A stretch of 64,000 nt of DNA, taken from contig NC_091188.1 in assembly GCF_040958095.1 (NCBI RefSeq), forward strand, positions 9,680,770 to 9,744,769. The letters run 5' to 3'. The notes under the pieces were generated by a model, which was given only the letters and a program-made list of their open reading frames with translations, was not told the origin of the DNA and ran no database searches. This document shows positions 35,653 through 45,684 of the stretch, in pieces; position 1 is the stretch's first letter; every line of letters starts with the position of its first letter. The translations under genes and the position numbers were made by a program. Origin of the DNA: Procambarus clarkii (lineage: Eukaryota; Arthropoda; Malacostraca; Decapoda; Cambaridae).

Positions 35653-35964
35653 ATTGAATGATTGATGACGATTAAGAAACCCAAGAGCAGGCACGGGCAT
35701 GAATAGCCCGTGACTCGTGCACTCTAGTGTGGACATACAAGGACGGGTGTTGGGTGTTGGTGTGGTGTATCCATCGTGGGAGTGGAGGAGGAGGTGTGTG
35801 TCGGTGAGTGGTGGTGCTGGGGCGAGGTGTGTGTCGGTGAGTGGTGGTGGTACTGGGGCTAGTAAGAGTTGCTTCCTGTTATCACCACCACCTGTACAGC
35901 CACAACAGTGCCAGTTAAGTGTGTTCCTAGAAGCATTAGAGTGTGAGGACATGTGCGGAGTGCG

Positions 35965-36815
35965 TCAGTACTCACCTACTTGTACTCATCTATTTGTGCT
36001 TGCGGGGGTTGAGCTTTGGGTCTTTGGTCCCGCCTCTCAACTGTCAATCAACTGGTGTACAGGTTCCTGAGCCTACTGGGCTCTATCATATCTACATTTG
36101 AAACTGTGTATGGAGTCAGCCTCCACCACATCACTGCCTAGTGCATTCCATTTGTTAACTACTCTGACACTGAAAAAGTTCTTTCTAACGTCTCTGTGGC
36201 TCATGTGGGTATTCAGTTTCCACCTGTGTTCCCTTGTTCGCGTACCCCCTGTGTTAAACATTTTATCCTTATCTACCCTGTCAATTCCTCGGAGGATTTT
36301 GTAAGTAGTGATCATGTCTCCCCTTACTCTTCTGTCTTCCAGTGTCGTAAGGTGCATTTCCCGCAGCCTTTCCCTGTAACTCATGCCTCTTAGTTCTGGG
36401 ACTAGTCTAGTGGCATACCTTTGGACTTTTTCCAGCTTCGTCTTGTGCTTGACAAGGTACGGGCTCCATGCTGGGGCCGCATACTCCAGGATTAGTCTTA
36501 CATATGTGGTGTACAAGATTCTGAATGATTCCTTACACAGGTTCCTGAAGGCTGTTCTGATGTTAGCCAGCCTCGCGTATACCGCAGACGTTATTCTTTT
36601 TATGTGGGCTTCAGGAGACAGGTTTGGTGTGATATCAACTCCCAGATCTTTCTCTCTGTCTGTTTCATGAAGTACTTCATCTCCTATTCTGTATCCTGTG
36701 TCTGGCTTCCTGTTTCCACCGCCTAGTTTCATTACCTTACATTTACTCGGGTTGAACTTTAGCAGCCATTTGTTGGACCATTCATTCTGTCTGTCTAGGT
36801 CTGTCTGTTAGTGTG
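35965..36815 (-). mobile_element. LINE fragment: RT C-terminal 220 codons plus 3' UTR
   Basis: A 219-codon intact minus frame (36732-36073) begins in the RT after the palm (MKLGGGNRKPDTGYRIGDEV, TDREKDLGVDI). It continues with the thumb (RLILEYAAPAWSPYLVKHKT, LEKVQRYATRLVPELRGMSY) and the C-terminal SHRDVRKNFFSVRVVNKWNA. Upstream, QNEWSNKWLLKFN-type codons are visible to about 36810, where the copy is truncated. The 3' UTR (36072-35970) ends with the recurrent TACTCACC terminus. This is the best preserved LINE piece here. EN and the RT palm are absent, so it is inactive. The clade is unresolved. Confidence 0.88.
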
Positions 36816-36884
36816 TTTGGAGAAGTGCTCCATCAGAGAGCCGTCTGTACCATCAGAGAAGGCTTCCACGGCTGTACCATCTGT

Positions 36885-37245
36885 GGAAGGTTGTGACGTC
36901 AGCAGGTTTCGTAGCTGGAAGGTTGTGACGTCAGCAGGTGGCGTAGCTGGAAGGTTGTGACGTCAGCAAGTGGCGTAGCTGCAAGGTTGTGACGTCAGCA
37001 GGTGGCGTAGCTGGAAGGTTGTGACGTCAGCAGGAAGCGTAACTGGAAGGTTGTGACGTCAGCGGGTGGCGTAACTGGAAGGTTGTGACGTCAGCAGATG
37101 GCGTGGCTGGAAGGTTGTGACGTCAGCAGGTGGTATAACTGGAAGGTTGTGACGTCAGCACGAGGGGGTGCGTGACGTCAGCACCAGGGGAGGGGTGACC
37201 TACTGGGGCACGTGGGATAGCTAGAAGGTTGTGACGTCACCAGAA
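36885..37245. repeat. 31-32-bp minisatellite carrying TGACGTCA, about 9 copies plus 2 outliers
   Basis: The unit is GGAAGGTTGTGACGTCAGCA then GGTGGCGTAGCT. The octamer TGACGTCA is kept in all eleven occurrences, while flanking bases vary (AGGTTTC, AAGTGG, AGGAAG, GGGTGG, AGATGG). TGACGTCA is the consensus cAMP response element bound by CREB/ATF bZIP proteins. Confidence 0.93.
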
Positions 37246-37315
37246 CACTTCCTAGAGGCATATAATTATTTAATTGGAGTGGTGTGATGAGGCTCATGTG
37301 TTCAGTATGTTGGGG

Positions 37316-37580
37316 AGGGGCCGTATGTGGGGTGGGGGAGGGTATGTGGGGGGCGTATGTGGGGTGGGGGAGGGTATGTGGGGAGCGTATGTGGGGTGGG
37401 GTGGGGGAGGGTATGTGGGGAGCGTATGTGGGGTGGGGTGGGGGAGGGTATGTGGGGGGCGTATGTGGGGTGGGGGAGGGTATGTGGGGAGCGTATGTGG
37501 GGTGGGGTGGGGGAGGGTATGTGAGGAGCGTATGTGGGGTGGGGTGGGGGAGGGTATGTGGGGGGCGTATGTGGGTTGGT
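37316..37580. repeat. G-rich minisatellite, about 40-bp unit, about 7 copies
   Basis: The unit is GTATGTGGGGTGGGGTGGGG then GAGGGTATGTGGGGAGC. Four or more G-runs per unit on the plus strand make it quadruplex-prone. Confidence 0.93.
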
Positions 37581-37594
37581 GGGGTTCTTTTTGG

Positions 37595-38112
37595 GGGTCA
37601 TAATAGGGGATATTCCCGCGCTCAGCGCCCTCTCACGTAGCGTTTCGGGCAAGTCCTTCACCCTTTATTCCCTGGTATACGACCCCGCAAAATTGTTTAA
37701 CAACCAGGAGCCAGATTCACGAAGCACTTACGCCAGTACTTACGAACGTGTACATCTTTCCTCAATATTTGACGGCTTCGGTTACATTTATTTAACAGTT
37801 TAGAAGCATGAAAACTTGCCAATCAACTGTTGTTATTGTTATAAACAGCCTCCTGGTGCTTCGCAGCTCATTAACTATTTAATAATTGTAAACAAAGCCG
37901 CCAAAGATTGAGAAAAGATGTACAGGTTCGTAAGTGCTTGCGTAACTGCTTCGTGCATTTAGCTCCAGGTACCCATTATGCTTTTGGGTTAAATAGAGGC
38001 TACAATTAAGGATTTGTGCCCAGTAAGTTCTCCCTCGGCCGGGATACAAACCCAGGACAAAGCGCTCACGAAACTCCAGGCGAGCATCTTACCACTACAC
38101 CACTGGGACTGC
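37595..38112 (-). mobile_element. tRNA-SINE family D interrupted by MITE M1
   Basis: The left half is 37595-37706 (ACGTAGCGTTTCGGGCAAGT, ending at ACAACCA). The right half is 37967-38112 (GTACCCATTATGC, TTAAATAGAGGCTACAATTA, GGGATACAAACCCAGGACAA, then the tRNA-like head complement TTACCACTACACCACTGGGA). The uninterrupted relative at 41865-42131 runs straight through the junction. Confidence 0.85.
37707..37966. mobile_element. Foldback MITE family M1, copy 3 (nested)
   Basis: Ends GGAGCCAGATTCACGAAGCA and GCTTCGTGCATTTAGCTCC. It is inserted in SINE family D. The interior is inverted relative to the copies at 2698 and 24307. Confidence 0.88.
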
Positions 38113-38860
38113 AATCAACTTGTTCAGTATTTTAACAGTTTCTGAGAGATCAGACCTGTCATATCTGGTCGTAGTGTTGTTAATCCTGTGGCCCTCAACC
38201 GTTCCTGGCATGAGAGTCGACTTAGTTATGGGATTATTTTGTCTTTGCATTGTTTATTCTCCAAAGCAGAAATGTCCTTCTGAAGACGAGGTCTCCCAGC
38301 TTGGATACCGTAGTCCAGATAGGAGCCCCAGCAGAGATTTGCACTGTTGAATTGCCACCTTCATTTTCTTGAAGTCGAAGTACACCTTCAGTATCGTGTA
38401 CATATTCCCTCTTGGTAAATTTATCCTAGCCAAATATAGAACTATTAAAACATATATTAAAGTTTACCCAATCTTTACTACAAAGAAAACGAATCCACTG
38501 TAACACTAAGAGACAAGCTTCGTCGCAGGAAGACGCATCCTTACCCAACATTAACCTCTAGTTCAGTCCTCAAGACGCACTTCAGGACACAACAGTGAAG
38601 TCTAACGTTACCACCGACAGTGACATACAACTCTACAACACAGCTCGAGCACTTACTGGGAGAAGAAAGCTTCATATAGAGAAGGAAATAAAATAAAGTC
38701 TATTTACAAATGGTGCTTGCGAAGTTACTGAACGCATCATAGAAAACAAACCGAGCGCATGGTAAACTTTAATATTCTGTGCGCCCTGCTATACTGGTTC
38801 ACCTTTTGGTTTGCGACAGTTGGGGACAAGAAGCCTGTATCGAGATCCCGGCACGTCACT
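38113..38860. other. Intergenic sequence without recognised features
   Basis: No shared repeat, tandem array or domain-bearing frame is seen. Confidence 0.5.
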
Positions 38861-38867
38861 ATTAATT

Positions 38868-39035
38868 ATTTTCCTCAGGATGTAACCCATCGTTGCCTAA
38901 ACTACAGGTACATATTTACCGCTAGGTGAACGGTGGCACCAGGTGACACGAGACATATCACTGTCTCGCCCAGAGATCGAACTGGGGTTCTTACGTATGA
39001 GTCGAAGACATAAACAACTGTGCTACAGTATCTAA
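38868..39035 (-). mobile_element. Diverged tRNA-SINE family A-like copy
   Basis: The order ACTACAGGTACATATTTACC, GCTAGGTGAACGGTGGCAC, GAGATCGAACTGGGGTT and ACAACTGTGCTAC follows the family A body and tRNA head complement, with many changes. Confidence 0.5.
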
Positions 39036-39416
39036 CTGGTCATGTATTAATCATTTATATTTAACCTACCATAGAACAGCAAAAGCGTTACTTGCTGTGA
39101 AGTATGGTTGTCCTCGTCTTGGACCACCACGTATTGGACCGACAAAGCCAAAGCCACCATTGCAGTTGACGAAGCCAACTGTATTATATAAGAGATAGTC
39201 AGGCTGGCTTACTGCTGATAATTACCTTACTCAGCGAGTTCTCAAGGAGCGACACCAAACTATTAAAATCGCCTTCGATACATCAGGGCTGGCTTCTGAA
39301 GGCTGTGTCTCATGGCTGTAATGCCCACAAGAGTTCACCTGCCCAAGTATAACTATAAAACATATTATAAAATAAAGCAGAGCTTCAAGTATTTTTCCTT
39401 CAGAATCTAAGTAAGG

Positions 39417-39557
39417 ACACACACAGAGATCACACTAACGTGATGCATCAAATGAACAAATCCACAAGGGCCTGGCTAGCTCAGTCGATTAAGGCAGTGT
39501 CTGGGATGCTCCCGGACGCAGGTTCGAATCCTCGTCACGGCCCTTGTGGACTTGTTC
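39417..39557 (+). mobile_element. tRNA-like SINE family B, near full length
   Basis: Left arm ACACACAGAGATCACACTAA then CGTGATGCATCAAATG..AAATCCACAAGGGCC; tRNA-like part with TAGCTCAGTCGATTAAGGCA and GGTTCGAATCC; right arm GGCCCTTGTGGACTTGTTC. The two arms are inverted copies of each other. Confidence 0.85.
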
Positions 39558-39768
39558 TAAGTAAGGAGCCCAGCACGTGAGGATAAGTGAATTTTCTGAG
39601 CTGGAGAGCTTAATTTCAAGTCCTGCCCAGCTCTAAATTGGCCTAAATGTGGTGCCAATTCTGCGTGTCCCATATACGTAAAACGCGACAAGATTTGTTA
39701 CACTATTAACCAAGGCGAGAGAAGCACCAGTATCCACCAGACCTTGATATAAATAACTTCCCTCACCT

Positions 39769-40013
39769 CTCATCCAGCAGGCAGTGGTCAACACCTCTCA
39801 TCCAGCAGGCAGTGGTCAACACCTCTCATCCAGCAGGCAGTGGTCAACACCTCTCATCCAGCAGGCAGTGGTCAACACCTCTCATCCAGCAGGCAGTGGT
39901 CAACACCTCTCATCCAGCAGGCAGTGGTCAACACCTCTCATCCAGCAGGCAGTGGTCAACACACTCGGGCAGTGGTCAACACACTCGGGCAGTGGTCAAC
40001 ACACTCGGGCAGC
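39769..40013. repeat. 28-bp minisatellite (7 copies) then 20-bp derivative (3 copies)
   Basis: Units share GGCAGTGGTCAACAC. The 28-bp form adds CTCTCATCCAGCA and the right-hand form has ACTCG instead. Confidence 0.95.
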
Positions 40014-40495
40014 GCCTTCAACAAGTTAACGACCTTCAGCCTGGACTACAGGTCAACATTCACACCAGCCACTACCAGCTTCATCAACTGAATAAGGAAT
40101 GGAAAAACTAAACGAATGCTCGAAATGACCGAAATGGTCTCTAATGACGACCCAGTAAAATTTATTAATGAAAATAGTCTCTGAATTAAAAACTAAAGTA
40201 CAGTTGCTGGTGGGTCAATGGCCTGCATACATTATTTACGATGTTCGGTAATTCCTGTATTCGTTATTTACGAAGTCCTGAACGTGCTATAGAAAGCCAG
40301 CTGTAACTTCCATTTCCTGTACTTCGTACTGTATGGTACATGAAAATATAACTCGGTGTTTACACTAGTTTACGCTCCCACAACGCGCCAGGGAACCTGG
40401 GCCAGCCATCCTCCTAATAAAGCGCCTCATTTTGACGTATAGTTCACCTAAGGTCAAAAATCGTCGTACTGGAAATTGGTAGCGGTACGCGAAAT
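40014..40495. other. Intergenic sequence without recognised features
   Basis: Nothing recognisable in either strand. Confidence 0.5.
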
Positions 40496-40497
40496 TG

Positions 40498-40670
40498 ACT
40501 TATTTTATTTTATTTTATTTTATTTTATTTTATTTTATTTTATTTTATATTTTATTTTATTTATATATATACAAGAAGGTACATTGGGATTGAGGATACA
40601 TAGCACAGTAATTACAATCTTGTAAAGCCACTAGTACGCGCAGCGTTTCGGGCATGTCCTTAATCTAAGA
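40498..40670 (-). mobile_element. (TTTTA)n tract and SINE family D tail fragment
   Basis: 40498-40565 is TTTTA repeats. Then come ATATATACAAGAAGGTACAT, GCCACTAGTACGCGCAGCG and TTTCGGGCATGTCCTTAAT, the part of family D that also occurs at 41865-41940. Confidence 0.75.
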
Positions 40671-41305
40671 AAACTTAAAAAAAACTTAAACTTACTGTCC
40701 CGTTTCCTGTTTTGGGTCCTCTGGTAGGTTAGTCTCGGGGCACTTTATTACGACAACTTCTTGACGTTGGAAAACCTAAGGAGGACGGTCTGGCCTCCCA
40801 GCTGCTATGAGAATATTCGAAGTAGTCGCGGTAGTCAAGAGATCAGCGAACTAGTGGAGATGAGAATCGCAATTTAACTTCTACGGTTAACTTACGGTAC
40901 CGAAGTCGCATTTCCTGGTAAATCAGGTAATATTATTAAATATTTCTGATGAGACTGGCTTTAATATTTCTTGCACTCTGAATATATTAGCATAAGTTAC
41001 GGAAAACACATGATAGTGAGCTACGTCCTCATGCAGTGAGTCTTGTGAGGTGACACGAGAGACTATACTTGTGCATGGCGGGAGATGGAGATTGTCAGAG
41101 GTGAAGAGAGAAGTTGATGATGAAATCAAAGCAAAGGTTTGATAGTGGTCTTAAATGTCCAGCACATATTAGTACATACAATGCACATACATACATCAAT
41201 CATCTGGTCACTTGCCTACTACAAAGACACATATATACGTACCGTATATATATACTGTAATATATTTATATTTTGGCTACAGTAATATAAATATAATTAA
41301 TGATT
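40671..41305. other. Intergenic sequence without recognised features
   Basis: No repeat family or coding frame is supported. Confidence 0.5.
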
Positions 41306-41307
41306 TC

Positions 41308-41588
41308 CTATGCCCATCATCCACCTATGCCCATCATCCACCTATGCCCATCATCCACCTATGCCCATCATCCACCTATGCCCATCATCCACCTATGCCC
41401 ATCATCCACCTATGCCCATCATCCACCTATGCCCATCATCCACCTATGCCCATCATCCACCTATGCCCATCATCCACCTATGCCCATCATCCACCTATGC
41501 CCATCATCCACCTATGCCCATCATCCACCTATGCCCATCATCCACCTATGCCCATCATCCACCTATGCCCATCATCCACCTATGCCCA
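41308..41588. repeat. 17-bp minisatellite, about 16 copies
   Basis: The unit is TATGCCCATCATCCACC. Copies are essentially identical, which suggests recent expansion or strong homogenisation. Confidence 0.97.
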
Positions 41589-41864
41589 CTTGATGCAATT
41601 CACAATGTATTCAGTGCCGGTAACAGCTGGGAAAGTATAAAATTAACACTCTATGGACAATCAAACCCATATTTGAGACTTCACAGGAGTCGTTGGTTGC
41701 TGCAATAGGAGTCAATGTTGCTTAAAGAGGGGCATGGCGTCGACACCCCAGCCACCCTATGACCACTCACCGTGGAAAGTTGTGTCATTCTAACAGAAAA
41801 AGTCTGGCCTCCAACCTTGAACAGACAAAACGACAGACAGACTCTTTTATGAATATTTTTTTTT

Positions 41865-42131
41865 TATTTATATATACAAGAGTTGTTACATTCTTGTACA
41901 GCCACTAGTACGCGTAGCGTTTCGGGCAGGTCCTTAATCCTATGGTCCCTGGAATACGACCCTCACGAAGAATCGTTGTTACAACCAAGTACCCATTTTA
42001 CTGTTGAGTTAAACAGAGGCTAAAGTTAAGGATTTGCGCCCAGTAAATCCTTCCCCGGCCAGGATACGAACCCAGGACAAAGTGCTCGCGGAACGCCAGG
42101 CGAGAGTCTTACCACTACGCCACGGAGACTG
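41865..42131 (-). mobile_element. tRNA-SINE family D, full copy
   Basis: Tail complement TTATTTATATATACAAGAG, body CGTAGCGTTTCGGGCAGGTC and AAGGATTTGCGCCCAGTAAA, box B complement GGATACGAACCCAGGAC, head complement CTTACCACTACGCCACGGAG. The head resembles a tRNA with a GTGGCGTAGTGGTAAGA box A. Confidence 0.85.
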
Positions 42132-42193
42132 CACATATATTGACAGATATATGTGCGCGTATGTATGTGTGTGCGTGCGTGTGTCTTAGGTGC

Positions 42194-42264
42194 GAGCTCT
42201 TAGATACATAGAGGAAAAATCACTGTGAAACAATCCATTTTTTCCTCTATGTATCTAAGAGCTC
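42194..42264. other. Inverted duplication at the 5' end of the Penelope-like copy
   Basis: GAGCTCTTAGATACATAGAG..AAAA (42194-42218) is the exact complement of 42240-42264, which lies inside the element. The arms are 25 bp with a 21-nt spacer. Confidence 0.93.
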
Positions 42265-43000
42265 TTCGGGTTATTAGTCCAGAATTCTTAGATAAAGAGT
42301 CTAAGAATATTGATTCTATTGGTCACAAGCTTTGTTATCCACTGAGTTTTTTGGAAGTTTGCCGTAGCAAAGCACGTCGTGCATATTATAATAATATATA
42401 CAGTGAGAAAATTCGGCCAAAGAATGTGTTATGTTTACCATATTTTTCTGGGTTTGAAAATATGGTCAAAGTCTTGAAAAGTTTTGATATACTTGTATTG
42501 TTTAACTATGAAAGTACTGCTGGAAAACTATTAGTTAGAAATAATCCTCGTAGTGATAATTGTGTCATTTATAAAATACCTCGTAAAGACTGTAATAGGT
42601 TCTATGTTGGGCAAACGTCTAGAGATTTGAAATGTAAAATTTCGCAACATAAATACTGTGTAAGACATGGCCAATTGTCTAATGTTTTGTTTGTTCATTT
42701 GTCCGAAAATTCTCACCAAATTGATTGGGAGATGGCTTCTTCAATAACGAATTGTAAAATTACTTTCAATAGGAACATAATTGAATCTGCTTTAATGCAG
42801 ATTACAAAATCATGTAATTTGAACATTAGCAGTATTTTGTATAACTTAGAACCATTTTTGATTGATCAGCTAATGGGTGATTTGAGTAGGATCATTAATA
42901 CATATTTGTCTCATCAATTCATTGTTAATATTCTCTATCTTATGCTATTATTATCCATGTATGGGTCTATTGGCCCATACGATGCAGTTCCTATTTATAT
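42225..43000 (+). pseudogene. 5'-truncated Penelope-like element, GIY-YIG endonuclease part
   Basis: The frame from 42225 to about 42960 encodes the C-terminal part of a Penelope-like retroelement polyprotein: a linker, then a GIY-YIG endonuclease. The fold's signature is visible as VIYKIPRKDC (VIY at residues 114-116 of the frame) and RFYVGQTSRDLK (YVG at 127-129). A basic segment CKISQHKYCVRHGQ and the catalytic-type Glu in RNIIESAL (E187) follow. GIY-YIG nucleases of these elements nick the target for insertion. The GI of GIY is replaced by VI, and the reverse transcriptase is missing. The frame's first codon is GTG inside a foldback, so this is no real start. Downstream, the frame runs into 3' sequence (CCTATTTATATCCACA) and repeat family E. 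It is a dead fragment. Confidence 0.85.
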
Positions 43001-43007
43001 CCACATT

Positions 43008-43082
43008 GTTGTTGTTGTTTTAGATTTAGCTACTCGGAACGAAATGTCCATGTAGCACGGGCTATGGTGAGCCCGGAATTGA
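43008..43082 (+). mobile_element. Interspersed repeat family E, copy 3
   Basis: GTTGTTTTAGATTTAGCTAC, TCGGAACG and GCACGGGCTATGGTGAGCCC; it directly follows the Penelope-like 3' end. Confidence 0.75.
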
Positions 43083-43195
43083 GTTTGGTTATTTGCGATA
43101 ACCTTGTTACTCTGATATTTGGGTCAAAGTCTTAAATGGAGGTGGGGTTTCCTCCTTTTTCCCTTTTGTTTTAGTGCACTGGTTTTAGTCTTGTT

Positions 43196-43615
43196 TTAAT
43201 AACAATATCTTGGTGGCGGATGTAGGTGCAGAATGTTCACTAGAGAGTCCCATTCTTCAACGGCTTTTCTAACCACTGTAGTCGCTGCAGAATGTGTACC
43301 TAATGCAGCTGCTGTCGTTGGATTAATGTTGAGTTTGATGCGCAGGGCTTCAGTAGCTTCACATTCCAGTAAGTAGTGCAATAGTGGCGCCTCTGCTTAT
43401 GTTCCACAGATGTGACACTCTTTAACTATTGGGTTTATTACCTCCCAGCAGCATTTGTAACCAAGTCTGAGTCTGTGTATGGCTAATGCAGTGTCTCTGG
43501 ATATCTTTTTGTCAGGCTTGAAAGAGTAGTCCCCAGTGGCTTGTTCGTACCATATCGCAGTGGTGTATATCCACCCAATCCCATTCATATATATGCCATT
43601 GTATCTCACTTCACT
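43196..43615 (-). pseudogene. LINE RNase H-distal zinc-finger region, frameshifted
   Basis: The first block (43609-43397) has TALAIHRLRLGYKCCWEV and ECHICGT then a stop. After a frame change the second block (43381-43196) reads MHYLLECEATEAL. Together they give the CxxCG..HxxxxC finger also seen at 18791-19108. Broken by at least one frameshift. Confidence 0.65.
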
Positions 43616-43746
43616 TCACCTCTCTACTGCTCATATATCCAATCTACTGACTTGTAAAACCATCCTACTGAATATGTATTATTAAATACGAAAGTACTTA
43701 AGGAAATTCCTGTTTCAATCCTTCCTTCGTTGTCTGACACTGTCAT

Positions 43747-43747
<1 letters not shown>

Positions 43748-43845
<98 letters not shown>

Positions 43846-43860
43846 AATTTATATATATAT
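43748..43860. repeat. (TA)n microsatellite
   Basis: Nearly pure TA, with an imperfect right end. Confidence 0.97.
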
Positions 43861-44290
43861 AAAACTTTTGACCTTTGAAGGATTCGAACCAGGCAGCCAG
43901 GGGTCCATTGACGTATAGCATTCAAATGTAAATATATTGTGGTTTACATCAGTATCAAGAACCTAGGCTATAGATCCCTGAGTACTCCACTAACGACTGT
44001 TCCCAGTCTTTGTTCCACCTCCACCTTTATTGACGGAGTAAACGGCATGGAACTGTGAGAGGTTACTGGTACTATAAGTGTGACGTGAAGTGACACTAGG
44101 CTATGTTAGGCTGGGCTTGGTTTAGCTGGGAAGGTGGGGTCAGAGAGCTGAAGCTCGATCCTGCTAGCACACATATGGCAGGAAATATTCCACCTCCGCC
44201 CAACATATATCATATTCCTCCTCCTCAGCTCCACTAGATTTTTTAAATAATATATTTAGGTGAACTATTGATGTAGTCGCCTGAATCTGT

Positions 44291-44677
44291 ATAAAGAGCA
44301 ACCCGTTCTCGCAAATTTAATAAGTCAATATTGACTTATTAGTTGCGTGCATAGGTGACATACTAAACATAATAGTTTCCCTTGAAAAGCTTCATAGAAA
44401 ACACCGACCTTACCTAACCTACTTAGTATGTTAAAATAAGCATCTTATAGCTTCGTAATTACAATTGTTACTTAACCTATTATAGGTATAGGTTAGGTAA
44501 TTATTGTAATTACGAAGCAATAAGATGCTTATCTTAACATACTAAATAGGTTAGGTAAGGTCGGTGTTTTCTATGAAGCTTTTCAAGGGAAACTATTATG
44601 TTAAGTATGTCACCTATGCACATATTTAATAAGTCAATATTGACTTATTAAATTTGCGAGAACGGGTTGATAAAGAG
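44291..44677. mobile_element. Palindromic MITE family M3 with 8-bp target duplication
   Basis: The element runs from 44299 to 44669 (371 bp). Ends CAACCCGTTCTCGCAAATTT and AAATTTGCGAGAACGGGTTG are exact inverted repeats, and the arms pair over most of the length (GTCGGTGTTTTCTATGAAGC against GCTTCATAGAAAACACCGAC). Both sides are flanked by the direct repeat ATAAAGAG (44291-44298 and 44670-44677). An 8-bp duplication fits hAT-type transposition. No transposase is encoded. Confidence 0.93.
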
Positions 44678-45212
44678 TCATGCAGTTTGTGGCAAGAGTC
44701 GGGTAGTTATGGGATGCCAAACCTCATCATCTGGCACGATGGTGAGCCATGGGGGGGGAGGGGTTAGTAGTCCACACTGGCCAACTTTGCGTGTACTATG
44801 AGGCTGTTCTCGTGAACATGACAAAGAACAAAGTAATTACAAAGCCCCGGGTATGTTTTTATTTAACATAACATATTTATGTACATTCACATTTATACAG
44901 CTTCTCCCCCTCTGCCCCCCCTCCTGCCCCCCCCCATACAGCTTCAACCCCCCCCCCCACTCTGCCCAACAAAGGTACTCGCCCGTGGACCAAGCTAATA
45001 CCATTAGGTACAGCATCAACCATGACACGTTTATGAAGGGATAAAACCAACAAAACCCGCAAGCAAATGCATACACACAACAGATAATTCCCTACACTGA
45101 CAGATTATCATTACAACACGCGGCTACGGGGAGGATAAACATTTGTAATGGAATCAAAATAGTCAACACTATTTCGCTCCCTCGTCGTGTTTACCACCAC
45201 ACAAAATGGAGG

Positions 45213-45257
45213 GCTAGTGACGTCACGCATGCGCAGTGACGTCACTAGCGCATGCGC
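45213..45257. promoter_or_regulatory. Palindromic CRE and NRF1-like site cluster
   Basis: GCTAGTGACGTCAC (45213-45226) and GTGACGTCACTAGC (45236-45249) form a perfect inverted repeat, each with the CREB/ATF octamer TGACGTCA. CGCATGCGC lies in the loop and GCGCATGCGC on the right edge. The latter matches the palindromic NRF1 consensus. Promoter function is inferred from site content only; no transcript is recognised next to it. Confidence 0.5.
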
Positions 45258-45684
45258 GTACTTAGTTATTATAGGACTACGAGGGGTAGGGGGGGGGGGT
45301 GCGGGCTAGCACTTTATGCACTCCGTCCTCTCGAGCGTTCATAACGCTGGAATGCATTAAATAGGTAGAACCAAACCTAATCGAGGACCCCCTCCCACGA
45401 ATAGAAAACGGGACGTCACCTTAGTTTTGCGAGTCGCGGTAATTTTTTAGTAACATAATATGTTTGGCATTGAGGAATTTATGCGTCAAAATAATGCGAT
45501 TTACTACTCGAGAGGACATCCTGGACAGTCTACTAACCTTGATGTAACTGTTGCGTTTAAAGTTTAATTATTCTGATGCTCAAAATCTTCGTTGAATCTG
45601 GCTTTAAAGTTCCGCATATAGGTGGCTTTCACACCTTTTTTCAAGTTGTGGAAGCCATTTGAAAGAAGCTGTAGAATTGTAAGT

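Noticed and set aside
39470-39545. Functional tRNA gene
   Set aside because: Box A and box B are present, but the core recurs at several sites with the same flanking arms, and an anticodon stem with a normal U33 cannot be drawn confidently. SINE origin is better.
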